Below, piece by piece: positions 1 to 7,328 of a stretch of 64,000 nt of DNA. Both the position numbers and the translations under genes were made by a program. The stretch is from an uncultured Desulfobacterales bacterium (GTDB taxonomy: Bacteria; Desulfobacterota; Desulfobulbia; Desulfobulbales; Desulfocapsaceae): positions 44,246 to 108,245 of the forward strand of contig CALGIJ010000007.1 in NCBI GenBank assembly GCA_937915545.1, written 5' to 3'. How positions within the stretch are numbered: position 1 is the first letter of the stretch; each line of letters opens with the position of its first letter. Below the pieces are notes generated by a model. The model was not told the DNA's origin. It searched no databases and worked only from the letters and a program-made list of their open reading frames with translations.

Positions 1-702
1 CGCATCTTTATCGCGGTTTTCACCTCCCTGGTGGGAGGGCTGGCCTACATCACCGGGCTGGCACGGCTGATGACCGCCTTTCTGCTCGGCTTTTCCGCCA
101 TGTGCGCCATCGTCCTGGGGCTGCTCTTCATCTTCCCCGAGAAGAGTAGCGGGTTTCTCTTCCTCCCGCTCCACCAGACGGCGCCCCCCTGGCCCTTCTT
201 CGTCATCGGCCTGGTGCTGCTGCTGCTCATCTTGCCGCTGTTTTTCGGAACATTCCGCCCGGCCTCGCCGGAGGAGGTCTCGGCGGGGCATTTCAAGAGC
301 CTCGTCGCCGCCATCGCCTGTTACCTGACCAGCATCTTCGGCTCGTCGGTCTACTGGTTCCCCTCGGCCGCCCTGCGCCGCTCGGCCGATGCCGACACCC
401 TGGCCTCGGAAGTGCTGATCGGCACCTGCCTCTTTGTCGCCGGCATGACCCTGTCGGCTTTTCTCTTCTACCGGGCGACGCGCGGCGGCTCGGAGCGCCA
501 TCCCGACCTGATGCGTCGATTCGTGCTCGCCCTGTTTGCCTTTCTGCAGCTCGACAAGGCGCCGCTGCTGGTCACCTACCTGCTGCTCTACTCCCCCGAG
601 ACCGGAGTGATCTTCCCCCATCTGGCGGCCCTGACGCTGGCCGCGGCCATCCCCTTAAGCCTCTTTCTGCTGCGCGCCACCCTCGACTGCCGGCAGGGCT
701 GA
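1..702 (+). CDS. Polytopic membrane protein, 5' end outside window
   Basis: The reading frame is open from base 1, so the gene most likely begins just upstream of the window; the first in-window start is a GTG at 31 with no clear ribosome binding site. The visible 233 codons encode about six hydrophobic segments: residues near MTAFLLGFSAMCAIVLGLLF, a second Leu-rich helix, and four more before a short basic C-terminus. There are no cofactor motifs or soluble domain. I do not recognise the family. It ends 11 bases before the convergent MinD-like gene. Function unknown. Confidence 0.7.
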   Translation, partial: RIFIAVFTSLVGGLAYITGLARLMTAFLLGFSAMCAIVLGLLFIFPEKSSGFLFLPLHQTAPPWPFFVIGLVLLLLILPLFFGTFRPASPEEVSAGHFKSLVAAIACYLTSIFGSSVYWFPSAALRRSADADTLASEVLIGTCLFVAGMTLSAFLFYRATRGGSERHPDLMRRFVLALFAFLQLDKAPLLVTYLLLYSPETGVIFPHLAALTLAAAIPLSLFLLRATLDCRQG

Positions 703-713
703 GCGGTCGCCGC

Positions 714-1628
714 TCAGCCGGCCGCAGATGCCGGGGCCTTGTCGGCAAAGAGCGACAGTACTTTGTCGAGCCGCTGGGCGATGGCCAGCAGTGCCTGGGA
801 AGCGGGGGCCTGGGGATACATCTCGCACACCGGCAGAAAGCCCTTGAGGGCCCTGTCGACCTTGTCGTCCTCGGGAATGTCGCCGAGTTCCGGGATATCG
901 ATGCCGAGGTATTTGCCGACCATCATGCGCAGCTTGGTCTTGTTGACCTGCCCCCCGGCCCGGTCGCGGTTGACGATCAGCAGCGGGTGGAAGTAGCGCA
1001 GGCCTTCCTGAGCTTTTTCGCGCGAGCCGGCCTGGGTGGCCTCGGCCAGCTCGAAGACTTCGCCGAGACTCTTGAAACTGCGGCTCTTCAGGGTTGCCGC
1101 CACCTCGCTCTGCGAGAGGAAGGAGGAAAGCATCTTGCGGATGGTGGCCAGCTGCAGGAAGGTGTAGAGGTCCATGATCGAGGTTGGGTCGGGCAGGGCG
1201 ACGCAGACCTGCAGATCGGAATGCATGAAGAAGTCGAGGGCGTGGTAGTTGGTGCCGGCGCCGACGTCGAGGAGGAGGACGTCGCAGTCGATGTCGGCCA
1301 GGCCGCGCAGCAGGCGCTGCTTTTCCTGGAAGTTGATGTTGGCGGTCTGCAGGGTGTCGCCGCTGCCGGGGATGAAGCTCAGCCCGTAGAGCGAGGGGAA
1401 GGTGTGGACGACCTCGGCCAGGCTGTCGACGCGGCGGGTGAAGAAATCGGTGAGGGTGCGCTTCGGCTCGAACAGGCCGAGGAGGATGTGGGTGTCGGCG
1501 CCGCCGAGGTCGAGGTCGACGAGGCAGACCTTCTTGCCCCTCTTGGCGAGGAGGATGGCGAGGTTGGCGATGATCATCGTCTTGCCGGTACCGCCCTTGC
1601 CCGAGCCGATGGAGATGGCGACCGTCAT
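714..1628 (-). CDS. MinD/ParA-family P-loop ATPase
   Basis: A 304-residue deviant-Walker ATPase. The signature SGKGGTGKT is at residues 9-17, followed by a VDLDLGGAD Walker A' region and a LLLDVGAG Walker B segment. These place it in the MinD/FlhG/ParA group, whose members use ATP-driven dimerisation to position proteins at membranes or poles. The reading frame is open much further upstream, but the ATG at 1628 directly precedes the ATPase fold, so I use that start. The zinc-ribbon gene ends 16 bases upstream on the same strand, suggesting co-transcription. No minC, minE or flagellar genes are nearby, so it is an orphan MinD/FlhG-like protein with unknown cargo. Confidence 0.85.
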   Translation of the reverse strand: MTVAISIGSGKGGTGKTMIIANLAILLAKRGKKVCLVDLDLGGADTHILLGLFEPKRTLTDFFTRRVDSLAEVVHTFPSLYGLSFIPGSGDTLQTANINFQEKQRLLRGLADIDCDVLLLDVGAGTNYHALDFFMHSDLQVCVALPDPTSIMDLYTFLQLATIRKMLSSFLSQSEVAATLKSRSFKSLGEVFELAEATQAGSREKAQEGLRYFHPLLIVNRDRAGGQVNKTKLRMMVGKYLGIDIPELGDIPEDDKVDRALKGFLPVCEMYPQAPASQALLAIAQRLDKVLSLFADKAPASAAG

Positions 1629-1644
1629 GGTGGCTGTGCTCCCG

Positions 1645-1941
1645 CTAGTTCTTTTGGCGCCGCAGGCGGATGGCGTAGATGCGCCGCGCCCGGGCGAAGA
1701 GGGTCTTGAGGTCGATGCTGCCGCCGCTCCACAGCTCCCAGCCTTCCTTGGAGCGGAGCACCAGGCGGCCCTCCTCGAGGGAGAGCACGGCGTCGGCGAG
1801 GAACTCGTCCTGCGCGGCGAGGAGGGTGGGCTGAGGTGTTGGCGTGGGGGGCTTATGATGCTGCACACAGGCCGGGCAGTAGTCGCGCTCGTCCTTGCCG
1901 AAGATGCCCAGGGCTACGCCGCAGTCTTTGCAAAACAGCAT
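1645..1941 (-). CDS. Small zinc-ribbon protein, partner of MinD-like ATPase
   Basis: A 98-residue protein starting at the ATG at 1941, preceded by a purine-rich GAGGGGGA ribosome binding site. The N-terminus has two Cys pairs (CKDCG near residue 4 and CPACV near residue 23), a treble-clef or zinc-ribbon pattern. A Pro/Thr/Gln-rich linker follows, then a conserved-looking C-terminal half ending in basic residues (IRLRRQKN). It sits 16 bases ahead of the MinD-like gene and may be its adaptor or a nucleic-acid-binding accessory. No named family is recognised. Confidence 0.75.
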   Translation of the reverse strand: MLFCKDCGVALGIFGKDERDYCPACVQHHKPPTPTPQPTLLAAQDEFLADAVLSLEEGRLVLRSKEGWELWSGGSIDLKTLFARARRIYAIRLRRQKN

Positions 1942-2057
1942 CTCATTCCCCCTCGCGGCAGGGCTGGTGCCCATGCCGCTGATGTCAGCGCTTTGCTGCA
2001 GGTGGTCGCACCTGTCGAATTTTAGCAAAGAAAACCGGGCCCGTCATGTTTTGGACC

Positions 2058-2090
2058 AAAAAAAAGTGGCGGGCGGTCTTGGCCCGCCAC
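2058..2090 (-). terminator. Rho-independent terminator of the sirtuin operon
   Basis: On the minus strand a 9-bp GC stem (GTGGCGGGC / GCCCGCCAC, 7-nt loop) is followed by a run of eight T residues. It lies 47 bases downstream of the sirtuin stop codon. Confidence 0.9.
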
Positions 2091-2137
2091 CCTTCTTGTC
2101 GGCGCGGCGCGGGGGAAGCTTTAGGTGGGGCTGCGAA

Positions 2138-2929
2138 TCAGGCCGGCCGCTGCTCTTCGACCGCCTTGGCGAACAGCGGCAGGGTGGCGCCAAGGTCGCC
2201 CTGGAAGAAGAAGTCGCAGAGCGGCAGGGTGTCCTGCGAGCCGGGCACCGACAGGGACTGCTCAAGGTTGAACTCGTAGATCAGCCCGCCCTGGTGCTTG
2301 ACCAGCTCGGGCAGGCCGGCGGCGGGGTAGACCTGGGCCGAGGTGCCGATGACGAGGAGCAGGTCGCAGTTGGCGAGCAGTTCTTCGATGCGGTGCAGAT
2401 GGCGCACCGACTCGCCGAAGAGGACCACGTTGGGCTTGTAGGGAAAACTGCAGGCGTCGCAGTGCGGCACCGCCTCGTGCTGGTAGTGCTCTTCGCTCAC
2501 CGGGGTGAGGCGGCCGCACTGCAGGCAGTGGAGGTTGCGGTGATCGCCGTGGATCTCGAAGACGTTGCGGCTGCCCGCCTCCTGGTGCAGGGTGTCGACG
2601 TTCTGCGTCACCACCCCCTTGAGCAGGCCCTGAACCTCGAGGTCGGCGAGCACTTTGTGGCCGACGTTGGGCTTCTTGCCGAGCAGGCTGCGGCCCATCT
2701 CGCGGTAGAGCCGCCAGGCCTTGTGCGGGTCGCTGATGAAGACCTCGAGGGTGGCGTACTCGTCCGGGGAGAAGACCGACCACAGCCCGCCGGGGCTGCG
2801 GAAATCGGCGATGCCGCTGCCCACCGAGATGCCGGCGCCGGTAAGCGCCACGGCGCGGGAGGCCATGGTGAAGCGGGTTGCCGCCTGGGAGAGATGCTGT
2901 TCGTCGAGGCCGGGGACGATGGTCTTCAT
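2138..2929 (-). CDS. SIR2-family NAD-dependent protein deacylase
   Basis: A 263-residue sirtuin. It shows the NAD-binding GAGIS (residues 31-35), GIADFR, TQNVD, the catalytic His in EIHGD, and a structural zinc site of two Cys pairs (CLQCG and CDACS). Sirtuins remove acyl groups from lysine using NAD+, giving nicotinamide and O-acyl-ADP-ribose; in bacteria a common target is acetyl-CoA synthetase. The Tyr/Arg pair of CobB-type desuccinylases is not obvious, so deacetylation is the more likely activity. It is the last gene of a three-gene minus-strand operon (esterase, DUF1992, sirtuin) and is followed by an intrinsic terminator. Confidence 0.93.
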   Translation of the reverse strand: MKTIVPGLDEQHLSQAATRFTMASRAVALTGAGISVGSGIADFRSPGGLWSVFSPDEYATLEVFISDPHKAWRLYREMGRSLLGKKPNVGHKVLADLEVQGLLKGVVTQNVDTLHQEAGSRNVFEIHGDHRNLHCLQCGRLTPVSEEHYQHEAVPHCDACSFPYKPNVVLFGESVRHLHRIEELLANCDLLLVIGTSAQVYPAAGLPELVKHQGGLIYEFNLEQSLSVPGSQDTLPLCDFFFQGDLGATLPLFAKAVEEQRPA

Positions 2930-2941
2930 GGTGGCTGCGGG

Positions 2942-3334
2942 TCAGGGGTTGGGTTTGTTCTTGGCGTTGAGGGTGATGCGCTCCACCACCTTGCGGTAGT
3001 AGTCGTCCTGGCTGGCAATGTTGACCGGCGAGGGGCGCTGGGCGTCGATCTTCATCAGCAGGACGTTGAGCTTTTTCATCTGCCTGAGCCGCTCGTGCTC
3101 GTCCTTGCTGGTGGCGATGAGGTCCTCGAGCCGTTTGATCTCCTTGCGTTCCTCGATCTCGGGGGGGAGGAAGCCGCTGTTCTTGAGGATCTTGTAGGCC
3201 ATCTTGAGGTCGTCGGGGACGAAGCGGTCGTCCTCCAGGGGCAGCGGCCGGCCCTTCCATTTGGGCGAGTTGAGGTCGCGCTCCTGCATGGCCTGGGCGA
3301 TCTTCTGTTCGGCGATAAAGGAAAGTGGGTCCAT
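2942..3334 (-). CDS. DUF1992 (DnaJC28 conserved-domain) protein
   Basis: A 130-residue protein matching the DUF1992 family: it starts MDPLSFIAEQKIAQAM, followed by GRPLPLEDD and a LPPEIEERKEI segment typical of the family. Bacterial members are small, cytoplasmic and of unknown function; the domain also occurs in the eukaryotic DnaJ homologue DNAJC28. The ATG at 3334 is used because upstream residues overlap the preceding gene's end and are not family-like. It lies between the carboxylesterase (20 bases upstream) and the sirtuin (12 bases downstream). Confidence 0.88.
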   Translation of the reverse strand: MDPLSFIAEQKIAQAMQERDLNSPKWKGRPLPLEDDRFVPDDLKMAYKILKNSGFLPPEIEERKEIKRLEDLIATSKDEHERLRQMKKLNVLLMKIDAQRPSPVNIASQDDYYRKVVERITLNAKNKPNP

Positions 3335-3354
3335 GGCGGTGGCGGCGGCCTTCT

Positions 3355-4026
3355 TTAGGATGAGCCGAGCTGCAGCACCCGCCGCAGCCACTGGGCGATA
3401 TCGCCGATCTGCTGCGGGCAGACGGCGTGCTCCATCGGGTAGCTGGTATACTCTACCTCATAGCCCCTGGCCTTGAGGGTTTCGCTGGCCTGGCGGCCGA
3501 GGGCCACCGGGACGATGGGGTCGTGGGTGCCGTGCTGGATGGCAATGGGCAGGCCGGCGTTGGCCTGGCTGTAGGCGAGGCTGTCGGCGGTGGCCAGATA
3601 GGTCGACATGGCGAGCAGCCCGCCGAGCGGGGAGGGGTGGCTGAGGGCCAGCTGGTAGGCCACCGCCCCGCCCTGGGAGAAGCCGGCGATGACGATCCTT
3701 TGCGGCTCGATGCCGCCCTCTTTCTCGCGTTCGACGAAGCGGGCGACGGCCTCGGCGGAGCGCAGGATGCCCTGGCGGTCGACGCGGCGCTCGATCTGCA
3801 TGTCGTAGACGTCGTACCAGGCGGGCATGATGAAGCCGCCATTGACGGTGACCGGCAGTGAGGGTGCGTGGGGAAAGATGAAGCGGATGGCCGCCTGCGC
3901 GGGCAGGCGCAGCTGTTCGACGATGGGGGCGAAGTCGTGGCCGTCGGCACCGAGGCCGTGCAGCCAGATGACGGCGCTGTCGGGGTTGGCGCGGGTCTCT
4001 TTCTCGAGGGCCGGCAGCAGGCTCAT
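3355..4026 (-). CDS. Carboxylesterase / acyl-protein thioesterase-like alpha/beta hydrolase
   Basis: A 223-residue cytoplasmic serine hydrolase of the phospholipase/carboxylesterase family (COG0400). The nucleophile elbow GFSQG has Ser117, the acid is Asp169 in GTHDP, and the base is His200 in YPMEHAV. WLHGLGADGHDF near residue 21 is the oxyanion-hole region. It resembles Pseudomonas carboxylesterase II; natural substrates are short or medium acyl esters or thioesters. The start at 4026 has a good AAGGAG site 6 bases upstream. First gene of the esterase-DUF1992-sirtuin operon. Confidence 0.92.
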   Translation of the reverse strand: MSLLPALEKETRANPDSAVIWLHGLGADGHDFAPIVEQLRLPAQAAIRFIFPHAPSLPVTVNGGFIMPAWYDVYDMQIERRVDRQGILRSAEAVARFVEREKEGGIEPQRIVIAGFSQGGAVAYQLALSHPSPLGGLLAMSTYLATADSLAYSQANAGLPIAIQHGTHDPIVPVALGRQASETLKARGYEVEYTSYPMEHAVCPQQIGDIAQWLRRVLQLGSS

Positions 4027-4234
4027 GATGCTCCTTGTCGTTGATCTGGCGGGGTATGCTGACGATTTCTGCAAACTGTAGCAGACTCGCCATGCCTTCG
4101 CCATCTTTTCCACCTGGGGGGCCCTGCGGCGTCGCGCGAACTTGCTGCGTTTCCCCGCCGAAGGTGGTATTCTCGGACTTTTCTCCGGGGCCGGCATGGC
4201 CCCGGCGCAGAATTACCAGTGAAAAGGAGCGATC

Positions 4235-4633
4235 ATGGGCTTACAGGCGACAATCAAGGACGATCTCAAGGTGGCGATGAAGGCCAAGGACAGCGACCGC
4301 ACCTGGGCGCTGCGCGTGCTCATCGGCGAATTCGGCCGCCAGCTGGAAAAGGAACTCAGCGACGACCAGGTGGTGGCGATCGTCAAGAAGCTGATCAAGT
4401 CGGAGCGCGAACTGCTCGCCGCCCAGGGCAAGGAGGAGAGCCCGTTCCTCGTCGTCATGGAAGGCTATCTGCCCAGGGCGGTCAGCGAGGAGGAGGTTCG
4501 CCAGTGGATTGTCGCCAATATCGATTTCGCCGCCTATGCCAACCGCATGCAGGCGATGAAGCCGATCATGGCCCACTTCGGCAGCGCCGCCGACGGCAAC
4601 CTGGTCAAGAAGGTCCTGCAGAGCCTCTCCTGA
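4235..4633 (+). CDS. yqeY: YqeY-like protein (GatB/YqeY domain)
   Basis: A 132-residue YqeY homologue: all-helical, with the typical N-terminus (QATIKDDLKVAMKAKD), central VAIVKKLIKSERE and C-terminal MKPIMAHFGSAADGNLVKKV. The fold equals the tail domain of GatB, the tRNA-dependent amidotransferase subunit, and may bind tRNA; the exact function is unproven. In many bacteria it neighbours rpsU or dnaG, but not here. AAAAGGAG precedes the ATG. It ends 18 bases before the convergent methyltransferase gene, with no obvious terminator between them. Confidence 0.92.
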   Translation: MGLQATIKDDLKVAMKAKDSDRTWALRVLIGEFGRQLEKELSDDQVVAIVKKLIKSERELLAAQGKEESPFLVVMEGYLPRAVSEEEVRQWIVANIDFAAYANRMQAMKPIMAHFGSAADGNLVKKVLQSLS

Positions 4634-4651
4634 GAACCCCGCCTTTCCCCG

Positions 4652-5491
4652 TCATTCCGCGGCGGTGATGCCGAGGATGGTGTGCCAGACCTCGTCGCCG
4701 TGCCAGCGCTTGAGGATATGTACCGGCAGCGTGCGCAGCTGGTCGACGATACTCGCCGCCTCGCTGTTGAGCAGCCCGGAGAGGACGAACCAGCGGCAGC
4801 CCAGGAAGGCCTCCTGCCGCACCAGCTGGCGCATCACCGCATAGTGGATGTTGGCCACCAGCAGGTCGGCGCCGAGGGCGAGGTGCTCTTCGGCGCGGCC
4901 ATTGACGACGACGATGCGCTCGGCAAGACCATTTTCCACCACGTTGCGCCGTGCCGTCACTGCCGCCAGGTAGTTGAAGTCGACGGCCACCACCTTCGCG
5001 CAGCCGAGTTTGGCCGCCGCCAGGGCGAGCACCCCGGTGCCGGTGCCGAGGTCGAGCGTTACGCCGACCCGGCCGCCGGCGCAGGCGATGTCGATGGCCT
5101 CGAGGCAGGCCTGGGTGGTGGGGTGCAGCCCGTTGCCGAAGACCACCCCTGAATCGACGGTCAGCGCCACCTCGCCCGCCGCGGGGGAGGCCTTGATCCA
5201 GGTGGGGTTGAGGAGGAAGCGCCCGCAGCGGATGGGCTCCACCACCCCGCCCTGCCACTCGGCATAGGTCATCTCATAGCGGTCGAGCAGGCTGCAGCCG
5301 GGATGACGGGCGAGGATCGCCGCGACCTCGTCATCGGCCGGGAGGGTAAAGAAGAGGAAGCTGAAGTCATCCTCGACCCAGTTGCCGACAAAGCTCTGGC
5401 TGTCGCTCTCCACATGGGCGGGAACGATCCCGCCGACATAATAGATGTGCAGCAGGGTGTCGGGGCGCAGCCGAGGCGGCGGGTGCGGCAT
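4652..5491 (-). CDS. prmA: PrmA-like ribosomal protein L11 methyltransferase
   Basis: A 279-residue class I SAM-dependent methyltransferase. The SAM-binding motif DLGTGTGVLAL spans residues 147-157. VVFGNGLHPTT immediately before it matches the PrmA hallmark (FGTGxHPTT), with Asn for the usual Thr. VANIHY occupies the catalytic loop region (NILA in canonical PrmA). The N-terminal ~130 residues diverge from E. coli PrmA, so substrate assignment to L11 is probable rather than certain. It is followed on the same strand by nothing until the YqeY stop codon; the unknown gene at 5503-6174 lies 11 bases upstream, suggesting an operon. Confidence 0.8.
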   Translation of the reverse strand: MPHPPPRLRPDTLLHIYYVGGIVPAHVESDSQSFVGNWVEDDFSFLFFTLPADDEVAAILARHPGCSLLDRYEMTYAEWQGGVVEPIRCGRFLLNPTWIKASPAAGEVALTVDSGVVFGNGLHPTTQACLEAIDIACAGGRVGVTLDLGTGTGVLALAAAKLGCAKVVAVDFNYLAAVTARRNVVENGLAERIVVVNGRAEEHLALGADLLVANIHYAVMRQLVRQEAFLGCRWFVLSGLLNSEAASIVDQLRTLPVHILKRWHGDEVWHTILGITAAE

Positions 5492-5502
5492 GTCTCCGGC
5501 TC

Positions 5503-6174
5503 TCAGTATCTGAGGGTGTTGAGCAGGCTGGCCAGGCCGCCGAGCATCGCCTTGACCTCGTCCATGCCCGGTTCCTTGCCGCGCGGGTCGGCGGCCTGCT
5601 CGCAGCAGGCCAGCCAGGCGAGGATGGCCTTGTTGTCGTTGCGCTCGAAGAGCTTCTTCTTGTACGCCTCGCCGGCCAGCTGCAGGCCCTTCTTGTCCAC
5701 CGCCTTCTTGGCCACTTCGTTATAGATCTTGATGCCTTTGGCGAGGCACAGGCCGCGCAGGTGCTTCTCCAGCACTGCCCCGGCGACGATGGCCGCCGCC
5801 CGCGGCCGTCTCTCGTCGAGGTGGGCTTTGGCGAGGCGCAGCATGTCGGCGAGGATGTCGCGGGTCAGCGACCCGGCGGTGGTCTCCAGCCAGTCGCCGC
5901 GCAGCTCCTTCTCGGCGGCGGCGAGGATGCCCATGCCACGCCGCGTGCGGCTGGTGGTGGCCTGGGTGACTTCCGACTTGAAGCTCTGGTGCAGGGTGCT
6001 TTCCTCGCCAAAGACGCGGACCAGATAGGAGAGGGCGGAGATGCGGAAGTCGTGGAACTTGGTCTCGTTGACCAGGGACTTCTGGCGTTCGTCGTCGGGG
6101 GCTGCATCGAGGAGCTTGGTGCCGAGGGAAACGATGGCCGTCAGCTGGGCAAGGAGGTCTTCCTGATTCTTCAT
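5503..6174 (-). CDS. Uncharacterised alpha-helical protein
   Basis: A 223-residue protein, using the ATG at 6174 (MKNQEDLL). No family is recognised with confidence. The N-terminal half is helical and polar. The C-terminal half contains RAAAIVAGAVLEKHLRGLC near residues 135-155 and a Lys-rich segment, a pattern resembling HEPN/DUF4145-like helical bundles. The catalytic Rx4-6H of toxin HEPN domains is not clear. No signal peptide or membrane segment. It precedes the PrmA-like gene by 11 bases. Function unknown. Confidence 0.75.
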   Translation of the reverse strand: MKNQEDLLAQLTAIVSLGTKLLDAAPDDERQKSLVNETKFHDFRISALSYLVRVFGEESTLHQSFKSEVTQATTSRTRRGMGILAAAEKELRGDWLETTAGSLTRDILADMLRLAKAHLDERRPRAAAIVAGAVLEKHLRGLCLAKGIKIYNEVAKKAVDKKGLQLAGEAYKKKLFERNDNKAILAWLACCEQAADPRGKEPGMDEVKAMLGGLASLLNTLRY

Positions 6175-6276
6175 GGGGATTCCGGGGGTTGGTGGTGAGG
6201 TGTCGGTGAGGCCTTGCTGGCCTGCCCCGATATACACCTTTGCGAGCAAAAGAGCACTGACCAAGAAGGTGTTGGC

Positions 6277-6780
6277 TCAGGATGCCGGGGTGATCTCCTC
6301 GTCGTCGGGGAGGAGCTTGAGGGCGGTGTTGTTCTTCAGGGTCTCGAGGATGAACGAGGTCTTGACGTTCTGAATGCCGGGAATGCCGGAGAGCTTGTTG
6401 TTGACGAAGTTGGTGTAGGCGTTCATGTCCTTGACCGCCACCTTGAGCAGGAAATCGACCTCGCCGGTGAGCTGGTGGCACTCCAGCACCTCGGTCATGC
6501 CGGTGAGGCGCTCCTTGACCCGCTGCAGGGAGGAGATCTGGTGGTGGCTGAGGCAGACCATGACGATGGTCTGCAGCCCGAAGCCGGCACGTTCGCGGTC
6601 GAGCAGGGCGACATAGCCGGCGATGACTCCGGCCGACTCCAGCCTTCGCACCCGCTCGAGCACGGCCGGCGGCGACAGGCCCACTTTCTGCGCCAGCTTG
6701 GCATTGGTGATGCGGCCGTCCTGCTGCAGGATGGTGAGTATTTTTTTATCGATGAGATCAAGCATGGCAGGCTCGTCCAT
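6277..6780 (-). CDS. Lrp/AsnC-family transcriptional regulator
   Basis: A 167-residue Lrp/AsnC regulator. The N-terminal winged helix-turn-helix (IDKKILTILQQDGRITNAKL, then LSPPAVLERVRRLE) is followed by the RAM ligand-binding domain (MTEVLECHQLTGEVDFLLKV). Such proteins sense amino acids and control their metabolism or transport. An internal ATG at 6765 (MLDLIDKK) is an equally plausible start; neither has a strong ribosome binding site. The gene is divergent from the split TauE/SafE permease across a 548-base intergenic region, so it may regulate that permease as well as itself. Confidence 0.92.
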   Translation of the reverse strand: MDEPAMLDLIDKKILTILQQDGRITNAKLAQKVGLSPPAVLERVRRLESAGVIAGYVALLDRERAGFGLQTIVMVCLSHHQISSLQRVKERLTGMTEVLECHQLTGEVDFLLKVAVKDMNAYTNFVNNKLSGIPGIQNVKTSFILETLKNNTALKLLPDDEEITPAS

Positions 6781-7328
6781 GAAGGGGTGTTGGCGTAGAT
6801 GAAGAGTCGATTGTAGCTGTTTTCGTTAAAAATGGAAAGAGCGCGATGCATTACCGCGTTCTCCGGGAGACGACCGTCGAGCACCGGAAATGTTGCGGTG
6901 CAAGACTTTTGTTGCACTGCCTGGGGGATGGCGAATGTCGAGGAAATCGATGCCATTCCAAGGCGATACGGACATTGCGGGAGAGGTCGGGTCATCTGCG
7001 AGGCAAGGCGCTTCCGCCGGCATGGTGTTGCAGCGGGGCTGGGCTGGTGGCATGGATGCCCTTTTTCACGTCATCGCGCCGCCCCTGGCGAATTTTTCGC
7101 TCATGGTTCGGTGGTCGCGACAGCAGGGCAATGGTCTTGAAAACAGGCCCAAAACGGTGGCGACCTGCCGGGCCCTGCCGCCCTGCCGGCAGGGCAGGGG
7201 CGGCGATGGCGATGCTCTGGCATGGGGCTTGCTCTTCTGACGGAGACGTAAATCAGTGCAGATACGGGTTCGACCCGGAAAACGTAACCATCGGCCGATT
7301 TCGACCAACAGAAGAGGAGAACGACAAG
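6781..7328. other. 548-base divergent intergenic region with candidate operators
   Basis: No convincing gene. An inverted repeat GTGCAA-N8-TTGCAC lies at 6898-6917 and could be an operator for the adjacent Lrp/AsnC regulator. A perfect 16-base palindrome GCCCTGCCGGCAGGGC is at 7180-7195. The last bases hold AGAGGAG, the ribosome binding site for the downstream permease gene. I cannot place a promoter with confidence. Confidence 0.45.

Noticed and set aside
2262..3260. Long 332-codon minus-strand frame across the sirtuin and DUF1992 genes
   Set aside because: Arg/Pro/Gln-rich composition typical of an out-of-frame shadow in GC-rich DNA; the sirtuin and DUF1992 frames carry clear family motifs.
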